A DNA stretch of 64,000 nucleotides from assembly GCA_016287245.1 (NCBI GenBank), contig JAEEWG010000001.1:271761-335760 (forward strand), in the 5' to 3' direction. The notes under the pieces were generated by a model. The model searched no databases. It was not told the DNA's origin and saw only the letters and a program-made list of their open reading frames with translations. Origin of the DNA: Clostridia bacterium. GTDB lineage: Bacteria; Bacillota; Clostridia; Saccharofermentanales; Saccharofermentanaceae. The number at the start of each line of letters is the position of its first letter. The first letter of the stretch is position 1. The position numbers were made by a program, and so were the translations under genes. This document shows, one piece after another, positions 24,514 to 32,993 of the stretch.

Positions 24514-25602
24514 TTAACACATATGGATGCCGAACATCTCGTGATTCAGAAGATATTCCTTGATCTCGAGGCCACCCGAAAATCCGATGAGACGTCCGTC
24601 TTTACCGATGATACGATGGCACGGGACAAGAAGCGGCAGCGGGTTATCACTGCAGGCGGCACCGACGGCACGAGTCAGATTTCTCGCCGCGATCTTATCC
24701 TGACCGGTAAGGTCCATCGCGATATCTTCGTAACTTCTCGTTACGCCATAAGGCACATCGGAGACTTTCTCCCAGACCTTCTTCTGGAAATCACTTCCAT
24801 AGAGTGGCTTGGCATTAATATCAAAAGTCGTTCTTCTTTTCGAAAAGTACTCATATAGCTCCATCATGCAGCGTTTGACCTCATCCGGAAACGGCATATC
24901 AAGAAGGTCTTTAAACTCAGGTGCGCCTTCTCCCTTCATGACGCCGTTACTGTCGGCAATACCGGTATGGATCGCCACATTTCTTTCCAGCGTACCTTCG
25001 ATTTCTTTTCCATAAGAATAAAACTTCATCATCTCAACCACTTCATTATCTCCGCGGACAGCGACAACACCCTTTTTAAAGGCGACAAAGCCGACAGAAT
25101 AATCCGGATACTCGGAATCAAGAAGTGAAAACAGCGCCGCATCCTCAAACTTATTCCCTACATACAAAGCCTCTTCTAAAAGTGCTTCCTGACGCATATG
25201 GCAGTCAAGAAGGACTTTCTCGGAAACAAGGTCGGAAGAAGGGATCAGGATCGATACTCGATGCAATTGATGGTCGAAAAATGCATATCGCAGGAGACGG
25301 TCAAACGCAGATGCGAAAAGACCATTCACATCCGATATGCCGGGCAGTTCTTTTTCCGAAGAAAAATACATCACGCATTCCGCGCTCTTATGGATCGAGG
25401 AAATATTCTCCAGGCCCAGGATCCCGATGAGCATGTCCGCACCATTCTCTTTTACCGTGCAGACGAAGTACTTCCGCTTCACATCGGAAAGGACGGCACG
25501 GATAAAAGAAGGCACATCGTCAGTGACACGCTCCAGAATGCCTTGTTTCTGGATCTTGCTGGAATCAAGAATGCGGATCGGTGACAATGTGATCTCCGGC
25601 AT
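24514..25602 (-). CDS. GNAT-like acetyltransferase - O6-methylguanine-DNA methyltransferase fusion
   Basis: A 362-residue protein. Residues ~1-170 look like a GNAT domain (ADMLIGILGLENISSIHKSAE, a beta-strand pattern and a late RVSILIPSSD region). Residues ~170-265 are a linker resembling the N-terminal part of MGMT, and ~265-355 form the suicidal methyltransferase: FQKKVWEKVSDVPYG, SYEDIA, AVGAACSDNPLPLLVPCHRI with the acceptor Cys in PCHR, then FSGGLEIKEYLL. The MGMT half is certain, while the GNAT half is a fold-level guess. It would repair alkylated guanine and possibly modify another target. Confidence 0.82.
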   Translation of the reverse strand: MPEITLSPIRILDSSKIQKQGILERVTDDVPSFIRAVLSDVKRKYFVCTVKENGADMLIGILGLENISSIHKSAECVMYFSSEKELPGISDVNGLFASAFDRLLRYAFFDHQLHRVSILIPSSDLVSEKVLLDCHMRQEALLEEALYVGNKFEDAALFSLLDSEYPDYSVGFVAFKKGVVAVRGDNEVVEMMKFYSYGKEIEGTLERNVAIHTGIADSNGVMKGEGAPEFKDLLDMPFPDEVKRCMMELYEYFSKRRTTFDINAKPLYGSDFQKKVWEKVSDVPYGVTRSYEDIAMDLTGQDKIAARNLTRAVGAACSDNPLPLLVPCHRIIGKDGRLIGFSGGLEIKEYLLNHEMFGIHMC

Positions 25603-25606
25603 AGTG

Positions 25607-27034
25607 CTACTCCTGTAAATCTATTGCTTCGTATGCCTCCTCAAGGTACTGGGAGATATACCTGATATCCTGCTGAAAAAGCACGCTCTCCGAAACGGCG
25701 GGGATCGGGATCGCCTGGTCCATCCGGTCGTGGAACTGCTCGAGATAATAACCGTATTTCTGCGTCAGAACGACGTTCTTCCAAACCGTCGGAGATGAAA
25801 TGCTCGGCATATACCCTTCTTTCGGTGAAAGGCGTGCAGCAAGAAGCAGTGCATCCTCATCAAGCGCCATAAAGCAGGCAAGCTCCGAAGCTTCTTTCGG
25901 TGACTCGCAGGAGCTCGAAATGCAGAGCGGATAAGAGATCAGAAGCGGCGATGTGTACTCGTCCTCGGTGATCCCCGGGATCTGCATCAGGCAAAGCGTA
26001 TTCGGCATATAGTTATCGTAGATACTGATCTCCGATGTCGTACCTGCCCAGATGCCTACTTTTCTGGAAAGAAGAGGCGAAAGACCGGAGAAGAATGCCT
26101 CGATCTCCTCATCAGACATACTCTCGTAGGAAAAACCTGTCCCGATGATCGAATCAAGATAGGAAAGCGAATCCCGATATGCCTGGTCCGCGCGGTCTTC
26201 TTCAGTGGATGCGGAAAGATAAGAATGATTAAACATCGCACTGGGAAGATACGGGAGAAGGTTTCCTGCCAGATAGAACGGAAGTACCGTCCTCTCGGAA
26301 GCATTGAGTTCATTAAGTTTGGATAGAAGATCGAGAAGTGATGTTCTGCTCTGTTTAAAGCTGACGGTCGCAATATCGGCCATATTCATGACTTCCATGT
26401 CGCAGTAAAGTACAGCGGCCGACGTCTGGTACGGGATACCATACTGTTCTCCGGACGTAAAGAACGAACTGAGAAGTCCCGTATAGATACGGTCTGAAGA
26501 AAGAAGAGATATCTCGGAAAGGTATTTCGTGATCGGAAGCGCAAGTCCTTCCGAAACGACCTGATCGAAGCTGTCGGTCAGAAAGATGTCCGGCATATCT
26601 CCGGAAGCCCTCCACTGCTTCAGCGTATCGGCATTACAGCCTGTCTCAGACGTATCATATACGGAGAGGACGAACGGAAGGTCGATGCTGGAAAGATAAC
26701 TTAAATCGACCGTCTCTCCGGTCACTCCATCGCCAAGGAGACCGGAACTCTTGGCAACATACAGTTTCGCAAGATAGGAAACCGTCTCATACGAAAGCGG
26801 AGAGGCGACCGTAAGTTCCATCGTCTTACTGTCCGGGATGCTCACACTTTCCTTATGTTCGGTCGTCTCGGATGTATCAGATGTCGGGATCGTCGGAAAT
26901 TCAGATCTGACCTTCTTACAGGAAGTCAGAAAAAGGCAGGAAAGGATCGAAAATGAAAGAACCACAGAGATGGTTTTTCCGGCTCTTTTCGAAAAGCTTC
27001 GGTCTTTTTCGGTTAATTGTCCTTTTTGAAACAT
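25607..27034 (-). CDS. Extracellular solute-binding lipoprotein (family 1-like)
   Basis: A ~475-residue secreted protein: basic N-tail, hydrophobic segment TISVVLSFSILSCLFLTSC with lipobox LTSC, a Ser/Thr/Glu-rich linker, then a large binding domain with WRASGDMPDIFLTDSFDQVV and GIPYQTSAAVLYCDMEVM, both typical of ABC sugar-binding proteins. No permease or ATPase gene accompanies it here, so it may serve a distant transporter. Start 27034 is chosen from an AAAAGG site 6 bases upstream; the frame opens at 27067, only a few bases after a TATAAT box, without a ribosome site. Ligand unknown. Confidence 0.75.
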   Translation of the reverse strand: MFQKGQLTEKDRSFSKRAGKTISVVLSFSILSCLFLTSCKKVRSEFPTIPTSDTSETTEHKESVSIPDSKTMELTVASPLSYETVSYLAKLYVAKSSGLLGDGVTGETVDLSYLSSIDLPFVLSVYDTSETGCNADTLKQWRASGDMPDIFLTDSFDQVVSEGLALPITKYLSEISLLSSDRIYTGLLSSFFTSGEQYGIPYQTSAAVLYCDMEVMNMADIATVSFKQSRTSLLDLLSKLNELNASERTVLPFYLAGNLLPYLPSAMFNHSYLSASTEEDRADQAYRDSLSYLDSIIGTGFSYESMSDEEIEAFFSGLSPLLSRKVGIWAGTTSEISIYDNYMPNTLCLMQIPGITEDEYTSPLLISYPLCISSSCESPKEASELACFMALDEDALLLAARLSPKEGYMPSISSPTVWKNVVLTQKYGYYLEQFHDRMDQAIPIPAVSESVLFQQDIRYISQYLEEAYEAIDLQE

Positions 27035-27091
27035 AAATTGCCTTTTCATCCAATCAAATTCAATCATTTCTATTATACAATAAACGTTTCA

Positions 27092-27133
27092 AAAAAAAGA
27101 ACTGTCTTACCATTTCCGTAAGACAGTTCTTCA
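27092..27133 (-). terminator. Terminator of tRNA-Thr
   Basis: AAGAACTGTCTTAC (27097-27110) pairs perfectly with GTAAGACAGTTCTT (27118-27131); on the minus strand the stem is followed by eight U. Confidence 0.92.
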
Positions 27134-27208
27134 TGGAGCCAATGGTGGGAATCGAACCCACGACCTATTCATTACGAGTGAATTGCTCTACCCCTGAGCC
27201 ACATTGGC
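27134..27208 (-). tRNA. tRNA-Thr (anticodon CGT)
   Basis: Minus-strand tRNA with acceptor GCCAATG/CATTGGC, D-arm GGCTCAGGGGTAGAGC, anticodon loop around ACTCGTAA, T-loop GGTTCGATTCC and encoded CCA. A terminator follows directly. Confidence 0.96.
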
Positions 27209-27267
27209 GCTTGTTCAAAGCACAAACAAATATACCGATTATTTAAGGATATGTCAAGGGAATTCCA

Positions 27268-27296
27268 TTGACTTCTCCCTAAATAGATGATACCTT
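27268..27296 (+). promoter_or_regulatory. Candidate promoter of the nitrogenase-like operon
   Basis: TTGACT (27268-27273), a 17-base spacer ending in TGA, then TACCTT (27291-27296), about 55 bases before the first gene. The -10 is weak but has the extended TG. No riboswitch-like fold was recognised in the leader. Confidence 0.4.
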
Positions 27297-27359
27297 ACAC
27301 TAATGAGATCAAACCTCTGACATAAAGTTTTACTGAATGAAAGAAAGGATCCTAAAGAT

Positions 27360-27632
27360 ATGCAGACCAGAGTCGCTGTCATCAGCATTATTGTCGAAGA
27401 CCCGTCTTCCGTGGAGAAGCTCAATTCTCTTCTTCATGAGTATGGAAAATACATTATCGGACGCATGGGCATCCCTTACCGTGAGAAGAATATCAGTATC
27501 ATCAGCATCGCCATCGATGCTCCTCAGGATGCCATTAATACGCTTTCCGGAAAGATCGGGAAGCTTTCCGGGATCACCTCGAAGACCGCGTATTCCAATG
27601 TAGTCTCCGACGGATCTGTCTCCGAAGGTTAA
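27360..27632 (+). CDS. TM1266-like ACT-type small protein
   Basis: A 90-residue protein like the TM1266 family, often annotated as a putative regulator of iron-only hydrogenase systems. Seen: VAVISIIVEDPSSVEKLNSL, then LHEYGKYIIGRMGIPYREKN, then IISIAIDAPQDAINTLSGKIGKLSGIT, matching the beta-alpha-beta pattern and the RxGxPxRxxN core of that family. A second copy of the same domain is fused to the ABC ATPase two genes downstream. It is first in the operon, 16 bases ahead of the permease gene, so it likely senses a ligand or metal state for this system. Regulation is inference from family naming. Confidence 0.82.
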   Translation: MQTRVAVISIIVEDPSSVEKLNSLLHEYGKYIIGRMGIPYREKNISIISIAIDAPQDAINTLSGKIGKLSGITSKTAYSNVVSDGSVSEG

Positions 27633-27648
27633 GTTTCAGGTAAAGACT

Positions 27649-28668
27649 ATGAACAAGAAGCGTTCTGCCCTTTGGAAAACGTCCTATATTCTTGCGCTGA
27701 TCATCCTTCCCGTGATCCTTCTTCTGATCTGCCTTTGTATAGGAAGATACTTCGTATCCGTCCCGGAAGTACTGGAGTGTATCGCCGCGCGTTTTTCGGA
27801 TACGGAAGGCATCAATAAGATGGCCTATATCACCGTCTGGAATGTACGTCTGCCGCGGCTTCTTCTCGCCTTTTTAGTCGGTGCCGCACTTTCCTGCGCA
27901 GGCCTGATCTTCCAGAGTCTTTTCCAGAATCCTCTGGCCACACCGGATACGCTCGGAGTCGCAGGCGGCGCAAGCTTTGGTGCCGTACTCTCGATCCTTC
28001 TCGGATTCACTGCGATCATTTTACAGCTCGTATCCTTTGCTTTCGGTTGTATCGCCGTATCGCTGACGATGCTCGCCGCACGCGGAAAGACCCGCAATAT
28101 GAGCACTATCGTCCTTTCCGGTATCATGATGGGTTCGCTTTTCTCGGCCCTCGTTTCCCTGGTAAAATTCGCTGCCGATTCAGAACAGCAGCTGCCGTCC
28201 ATCACCTACTGGCTGATGGGAAGCCTGCAATCGGCTACATATAAGTCGATCGCGATCGGCATGATCCCGATCCTTATCAGTATCGTCATTCTATTCCTGC
28301 TTCGCTGGAGACTGAATCTCCTTTTGCTTTCGGAAGAGGAAGCTGTCTCATCAGGATCGAATATCCGTATCCTTCGTCTTGTCGCGATCCTTTGTGCGAC
28401 GGCCGCGACCGCATCTTCGATCTCCATGTGCGGTCAGGTCGGCTGGGTCGGTCTGATCGTCCCGCATATGTGCCGCATGGCGCTTGGAAATGACCACAGA
28501 TACCTGCTTCCCGCGTCGATCTCTCTGGGCGGATCTTTTATGATCGTCGTCGACACGCTTGCCCGTTCGATGTCCGCTTCCGAGATCCCGATCTCGATCC
28601 TGACGGCCATCATCGGCGCACCTTTCTTCTTATTCCTCATGAGAAAGAAAGGAGGCTGGTCACTATGA
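27649..28668 (+). CDS. FecCD-family ABC permease (metal chelate/cobalamin/heme type)
   Basis: A 339-residue membrane protein with about nine to ten helices. FecCD marks: VRLPRLLLAFLVGAALSCAGLIFQSLFQNPLATPDTLGVAGGASFGA (positions ~65-110, given in family terms), and VGWVGLIVPHMCRMALGNDHR near the C-terminus, the EAA-like loop touching the ATPase. Such permeases import iron-siderophore, heme or corrinoid. It overlaps the ATPase gene by 4 bases, and the cognate binding lipoprotein closes the operon. The intervening genes are nitrogenase-like, which ties uptake to a reductase. Confidence 0.93.
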   Translation: MNKKRSALWKTSYILALIILPVILLLICLCIGRYFVSVPEVLECIAARFSDTEGINKMAYITVWNVRLPRLLLAFLVGAALSCAGLIFQSLFQNPLATPDTLGVAGGASFGAVLSILLGFTAIILQLVSFAFGCIAVSLTMLAARGKTRNMSTIVLSGIMMGSLFSALVSLVKFAADSEQQLPSITYWLMGSLQSATYKSIAIGMIPILISIVILFLLRWRLNLLLLSEEEAVSSGSNIRILRLVAILCATAATASSISMCGQVGWVGLIVPHMCRMALGNDHRYLLPASISLGGSFMIVVDTLARSMSASEIPISILTAIIGAPFFLFLMRKKGGWSL

Positions 28669-29747
28669 TCCTGAAGATCGAAAACGGGACCTTCGCATAT
28701 AAGAAGGGCTCGCCGCTCTTTTCCGATGTAAACTTCGAACTCAATTCCGGCGACATCATCAGTATCCTTGGCCCAAACGGCGCAGGTAAGACGACCATGC
28801 TCCGCGCGATCATGGGTATCCTTCCCTGGAGCTCCGGAAGAAGTCTTCTGGATAACGAAGATATTAAAGACCTCTCGCCCGCCAAAATGTGGTCTAAGGT
28901 CTCCTATGTCCCGCAGTCCCACGGGATCGCGGGAAGCTATACCGTCCTGGATTCAGTTCTTTTCGGAATGACACCGAAGATCGGGGTCTTCTCTTCTCCC
29001 GGAAAAGAGGACATCGAACATGCCGAGTCGATCCTCGACCGTCTGCACCTTACGAAACTTTCTAACAGGAAGTGTAACGAGTTAAGCGGCGGCGAACTGC
29101 AGATGACTTTGATCGCACGCGCCATGGCCAGTGATCCGGGCATCATCATCTTAGACGAACCGGAGTCGAATCTCGACTTTAAAAACCAGATCATCGTACT
29201 CGATACGCTCACACAGCTGAGCGCTGAAGGTGTGGGCGTCCTTTTTAACACCCACTATCCGGACCATGCGCTTCGAAGATCCGCAAAAGCCCTTCTTCTC
29301 GACCATGGGAAAGTGCGTTTCGGTGCGACGAAAGAGATCATCACGGAAGAAAATCTTGCGGATGCTTTCGGCGTTAAGGCCATCATCGGAAGGATCGAGA
29401 CCGACAGTAACCAGATCGATAACGTCATCCCTGTATCGCTTCTTCCGAAGAAGTCCGATGCTTCGGAAAAAGAACTGCCAGATGATACGGAAACTGACAC
29501 CCTCGCGAGCATCTCCATCATCTGCTCAGAGTTCGAGGAATCCGGGAAGATCAACACGATCCTTCACGAATATCCCGATATCCTTTTCGGACGCATGGGC
29601 ATGCCACACAGAAAAAGAAATGTATACCTGATCAACGTCAACCTCGACGGTCCGAAAAGAAGGATCGAGGAGCTTTCCCACAGACTCAGCCTCCTTCCTT
29701 CTGTCAGCGTCAAGGTCACATACGTAAAAGAGGAGGAACACATATGA
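28665..29747 (+). CDS. ABC transporter ATPase with C-terminal TM1266-like domain
   Basis: A 360-residue fusion. Residues ~1-255 are a FepC/BtuD-like ATPase: Walker [11 protein letters not shown]-loop VPQSHG, signature LSGGELQ, Walker [10 protein letters not shown], switch His in NTHYPDHA. After a charged linker (~265-285) residues ~286-360 repeat the small protein at 27360: [20 protein letters not shown], then [12 protein letters not shown], then the [15 protein letters not shown] segment. A regulatory domain on the ATPase suggests transport is gated by the same signal the stand-alone copy reads. Overlaps both neighbours by 4 bases. Confidence 0.92.
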   Translation: MILKIENGTFAYKKGSPLFSDVNFELNSGDIISILGPNGAGKTTMLRAIMGILPWSSGRSLLDNEDIKDLSPAKMWSKVSYVPQSHGIAGSYTVLDSVLFGMTPKIGVFSSPGKEDIEHAESILDRLHLTKLSNRKCNELSGGELQMTLIARAMASDPGIIILDEPESNLDFKNQIIVLDTLTQLSAEGVGVLFNTHYPDHALRRSAKALLLDHGKVRFGATKEIITEENLADAFGVKAIIGRIETDSNQIDNVIPVSLLPKKSDASEKELPDDTETDTLASISIICSEFEESGKINTILHEYPDILFGRMGMPHRKRNVYLINVNLDGPKRRIEELSHRLSLLPSVSVKVTYVKEEEHI

Positions 29748-30529
29748 TCAAGATCGCTATCTACGGAAAAGGCGGTATCGGAAAATCCACAACCGTAAGT
29801 AACCTTGCCGCCGCATTCGCGGACCAGGGCAAAAAGGTCATGCAGATCGGCTGTGACCCGAAGGCGGATTCCACCATCTCCCTGCGAGGACAGGAAAAAA
29901 TGGATACCGTACTGGAGCTTGTAAGAAAAAGAGGAAAAGATCTGACCCTCGATGAGATGGTCAGGATCGGTTATAAGGGAGTGATCTGCGTTGAGGCCGG
30001 CGGTCCGACACCTGGTCTCGGATGCGCAGGAAGAGGCATCATCGCCGCTCTCGATAAACTGAAAGAAAAAGGTGCATACGAAATATACAAGCCGGATGTC
30101 GTGCTTTATGACGTACTCGGCGACGTCGTCTGCGGCGGATTTTCCATGCCGATGCGCGGCGGATATGCCGACAAAGTATTCGTCATCACATCCGGAGAAA
30201 ATATGGCGATCCATGCTGCTGCGAACATCGCTGTTGCACTCGACAACTTCCAAGGAAGAGGATATGCCTCTCTCGGCGGCATCATCTTAAACAGAAGAAA
30301 TGTGAAGGATGAAGTAAAAAAGGTCGAAGAACTCTGCTCCGATATCGGGTCTTCCATCGTCGGAACACTTTCCCGAAGCGAGATCGTCACCGATGCCGAG
30401 GATCTCGGAAAGACAGTTATCGAGGCTTTCCCGGAAAGCGAAATGGCGGAAGAATACAGAACACTCGCACGTCAGGTCCTTGCTGCTGTGAAGAAAAATA
30501 AGGAATTACGAATATGCTTCGAAAAGTAA
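29744..30529 (+). CDS. NifH-like nitrogenase-family reductase
   Basis: A 261-residue P-loop iron-sulfur protein. Walker A is [10 protein letters not shown] (residues 8-17). C94 in GLGCAGRG and C130 in VVCGGFSMP match the two cluster ligands per subunit of NifH, so a dimer would hold one [4Fe-4S] cluster. CDPKADST and [11 protein letters not shown] are switch regions. It should donate electrons with ATP hydrolysis to the two component-1-like proteins encoded next. It is shorter than NifH (~275-290). No nif genes occur nearby, so true nitrogenase is unlikely. Overlaps: ATGA with the ATPase, 16 bases with the next gene. Confidence 0.93.
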   Translation: MIKIAIYGKGGIGKSTTVSNLAAAFADQGKKVMQIGCDPKADSTISLRGQEKMDTVLELVRKRGKDLTLDEMVRIGYKGVICVEAGGPTPGLGCAGRGIIAALDKLKEKGAYEIYKPDVVLYDVLGDVVCGGFSMPMRGGYADKVFVITSGENMAIHAAANIAVALDNFQGRGYASLGGIILNRRNVKDEVKKVEELCSDIGSSIVGTLSRSEIVTDAEDLGKTVIEAFPESEMAEEYRTLARQVLAAVKKNKELRICFEK

Positions 30530-31839
30530 ATGGAATAGAAGTCAATATCGATCCGATCCCGATCAGGGACATCTCGTTCCCGAGCCCTTTTCCCGCAGGA
30601 CTCGAGTTCTCCTCCCCTGCCCGCGGCACCTGGAACATCGCCCATCAGGGCATGCTGATCCCGCAGGCGCACGAGATCTTCGTCTGCGCCGCCAGCTGTC
30701 TTCGCGGTGTCGTACTGACCGCATATGAGATGCGTGCCGAAAAGCGTTTTTCGACTGTCGCGGTCGAAGAAAGTAACCTGATCGAGGGCAATATGGAAGA
30801 TCTCATCATCGATGGTGTCAGCCACATCATCGATGAGCTGCCTCAAAAGCCGCCGTGCGTTCTGGTCTATACTTCCTGTGTCCACCATTTCTGCGGCTGC
30901 GATCTGGATATGGTCTATAGAGAACTCCGCTCCCGCTTCCCTATGATCGATTTTACCGACTGCTATATGAACCCCATCATGAGAAAGAGCGGTCGCACAC
31001 CGGATCAGATCATGAGAAGCCGTTTCTATAGTCTTCTGAAGCCGAAGGATATCCTTCCCGGATCTGTCGCCTTTATAGGAAATGACTTTTCCACGGCCAA
31101 AGACAGCACTCTTTATAAGGCGCTTGCCTCCGCCGGTATCAAAATCTATGAGCTGACGGAATGTAATACCTACGAGGAGTATCAGGAGATGGCGCGCGCC
31201 GAATACTATATCGTCGATTATCCGTCTGCTAAAGTCGGCGGAGAGGACCTCTCCGAGCGTCTTTCGGGTAAACTTCTTTATCTTCCCTTCACCTTTACGT
31301 ATAAGGAGATCCGCGAAAATGTCCGAAAGCTCAGTGAAGCCCTTCCGATCGTTCTTCCGGATTTTGATGCCGAGGAAGAAAAGTGTGAAGAAGCGTTAGC
31401 TTCTGCAAAAGAACTGATAAAGGACACACCGGTCGCGATCGACTACACTTCTTTCACGCGTCCTCTGGGTCTTGCGCGTCTTCTTCTCGACCACGGATTC
31501 AATGTCTGCCGCGTCTATGCCGATGCTTTTATCGGAGAAGAAAAAGAAGACTACGAATACCTTTGCGAAAAACACCCGGATCTGGAGATCTGGCCGACGC
31601 TTTCTCCGCAGATGCGCTTTGCCGCCGACCACCAAAGATCCGATTATCTGTGTATCGGCCAGAAAGCCGCGCACTTTAACGGCGCGCCGCACTTCGTAGA
31701 TATCGTCGAGAATGGCGGACTTTACGGATACCAGGCAGTCACAAAACTCTGCGAACTTATGGAAGATGCATTTATAAACGAAAAAGACATCCGGGAACGG
31801 ATCTCGAAAAAGGCATGGGGGTGTGAAAGCTGCATATGA
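30514..31839 (+). CDS. Nitrogenase component 1-like protein, NifD-like partner
   Basis: A 441-residue member of the nitrogenase component-1 oxidoreductase family. Cys positions near family cluster sites are C58 and C62 ([10 protein letters not shown]) and C122, C127, C129 ([11 protein letters not shown]); [15 protein letters not shown] matches the conserved Glu/Gly loop between them. A Rossmann-like middle ([11 protein letters not shown]) and a late [14 protein letters not shown] follow. The C-terminus ends CESCI, a CxxC tail not usual for the family. NifD FeMo-cofactor context cannot be seen. The start has an AAGGA site 9 bases upstream. Likely forms a heteromer with the next gene product. 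Confidence 0.85.
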   Translation: MLRKVNGIEVNIDPIPIRDISFPSPFPAGLEFSSPARGTWNIAHQGMLIPQAHEIFVCAASCLRGVVLTAYEMRAEKRFSTVAVEESNLIEGNMEDLIIDGVSHIIDELPQKPPCVLVYTSCVHHFCGCDLDMVYRELRSRFPMIDFTDCYMNPIMRKSGRTPDQIMRSRFYSLLKPKDILPGSVAFIGNDFSTAKDSTLYKALASAGIKIYELTECNTYEEYQEMARAEYYIVDYPSAKVGGEDLSERLSGKLLYLPFTFTYKEIRENVRKLSEALPIVLPDFDAEEEKCEEALASAKELIKDTPVAIDYTSFTRPLGLARLLLDHGFNVCRVYADAFIGEEKEDYEYLCEKHPDLEIWPTLSPQMRFAADHQRSDYLCIGQKAAHFNGAPHFVDIVENGGLYGYQAVTKLCELMEDAFINEKDIRERISKKAWGCESCI

Positions 31840-32975
31840 ACCAGACAAGTAGGATCCTTTCCACATACAGTGCCGATGCATTCGGCGTCGCCTCTTCTCT
31901 CTTTGAGCTCGGCGGCATGGTGATCATCCACGACGCTTCGGGATGCAACTCCACCTATACGACACACGATGAGCCCCGCTGGTACGATATGGACAGCATG
32001 CTCTTCGTCTCCGCGATCTCCGAGATGGAGGCGATCATGGGCGATGATGAAAAACTCATCTCCGATATTGTCACGGAAGCCCGTAAATTTCACCCGCGAT
32101 TCATCGCGATCGCAGGTACGCCTATCCCTGCCATGACAGGCTTTGATGGTCCGAGCGTGGCGATGCAGATCGAAAATCTGACCGGTATCCCTTCCTTCGG
32201 ATTCAACACGACCGGCATGAAGACCTATGTCTCCGGTGCCGCGATGGCCCTTCGGGATCTGGCCGCGCGCTTCGTCCGAAAAGACATCACTCCGAAAAGG
32301 GACCACTATATCAATGTTCTGGGCGCGACTCCCCTCGATTTTTCCACAAACGGACAGATCGAGAGCATCGTAAAACTCCTTACCGGTAACGGCTGGAAGG
32401 TCAACTGCACCTACGCCATGAACACGACTTTCGAAGCCGTAGAAAACATGGGGTGTGCCGATGTAAACCTCGTGATCTCAAGTACCGGAAGAGACACCGC
32501 CAAGTTCCTGAAAGACACTTTCGGAACACCTTATCTTGAAGCTGTGCCTTATGGAAAAGAATTCAGCAGGAAAGTCCTCTCTTCTCTCGAAAAGCTCTAT
32601 AACGGAGAAGGAACGGATATTTTCGAAACCAAGGAAGCGCCTTCAGACGGGTGTTTTCTCATCGGTGAAGAGATCGCCGCTCTTTCTCTTTCGGAAGCGC
32701 TGCTTCTTGAAACAGGACGCTCTTTCCGCATCTTATGTCCCACAAACGATGGACCTCTCCTTCGTTCCACTGACCGCTACACGCCTTACGAAGACGATAT
32801 CGTTGATGCTTTGTCCGGCGCGGAAACGGTCATCTGCGACCCCACCTACCGGAATATCCTGACAGAAAAGGCACGTGTTATCGACTGGCCGCACGAAGCC
32901 TGCTCGGGAAGGATCTACCGTAAATATATTCCCAACTTGATCGGCGATATCTCGGATATCTCCGAAAAACTGTAA
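31836..32975 (+). CDS. Nitrogenase component 1-like protein, NifK-like partner
   Basis: A 379-residue component-1 family protein, shorter than NifK (~510). C37 in HDASGCNSTY corresponds to the first cluster Cys, and SAISEMEAIMGDDEKLI matches the conserved acidic loop. The second family Cys site, expected near IAGTPIPAMTGFDG, is not Cys. So one cysteine from this subunit and up to three from its partner could hold a single cluster, more like the dark-operative reductases (BchNB) or CfbD than a P-cluster enzyme. Overlaps the preceding gene by 4 bases; 18 bases before the lipoprotein gene. Confidence 0.83.
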   Translation: MNQTSRILSTYSADAFGVASSLFELGGMVIIHDASGCNSTYTTHDEPRWYDMDSMLFVSAISEMEAIMGDDEKLISDIVTEARKFHPRFIAIAGTPIPAMTGFDGPSVAMQIENLTGIPSFGFNTTGMKTYVSGAAMALRDLAARFVRKDITPKRDHYINVLGATPLDFSTNGQIESIVKLLTGNGWKVNCTYAMNTTFEAVENMGCADVNLVISSTGRDTAKFLKDTFGTPYLEAVPYGKEFSRKVLSSLEKLYNGEGTDIFETKEAPSDGCFLIGEEIAALSLSEALLLETGRSFRILCPTNDGPLLRSTDRYTPYEDDIVDALSGAETVICDPTYRNILTEKARVIDWPHEACSGRIYRKYIPNLIGDISDISEKL

Positions 32976-32993
32976 GAAAAGAAGGTAATTGAA

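Noticed and set aside
27209..27359. A cobalamin or other riboswitch in front of the nitrogenase-like operon
   Set aside because: The leader is ~60 bases after the likely promoter and shows no conserved B12-box or other known aptamer pattern.
29744..32975. A true molybdenum nitrogenase (nifHDK)
   Set aside because: Proteins are shorter, most P-cluster Cys are missing, and no nifB/E/N or other assembly gene is near; only the superfamily is supported.
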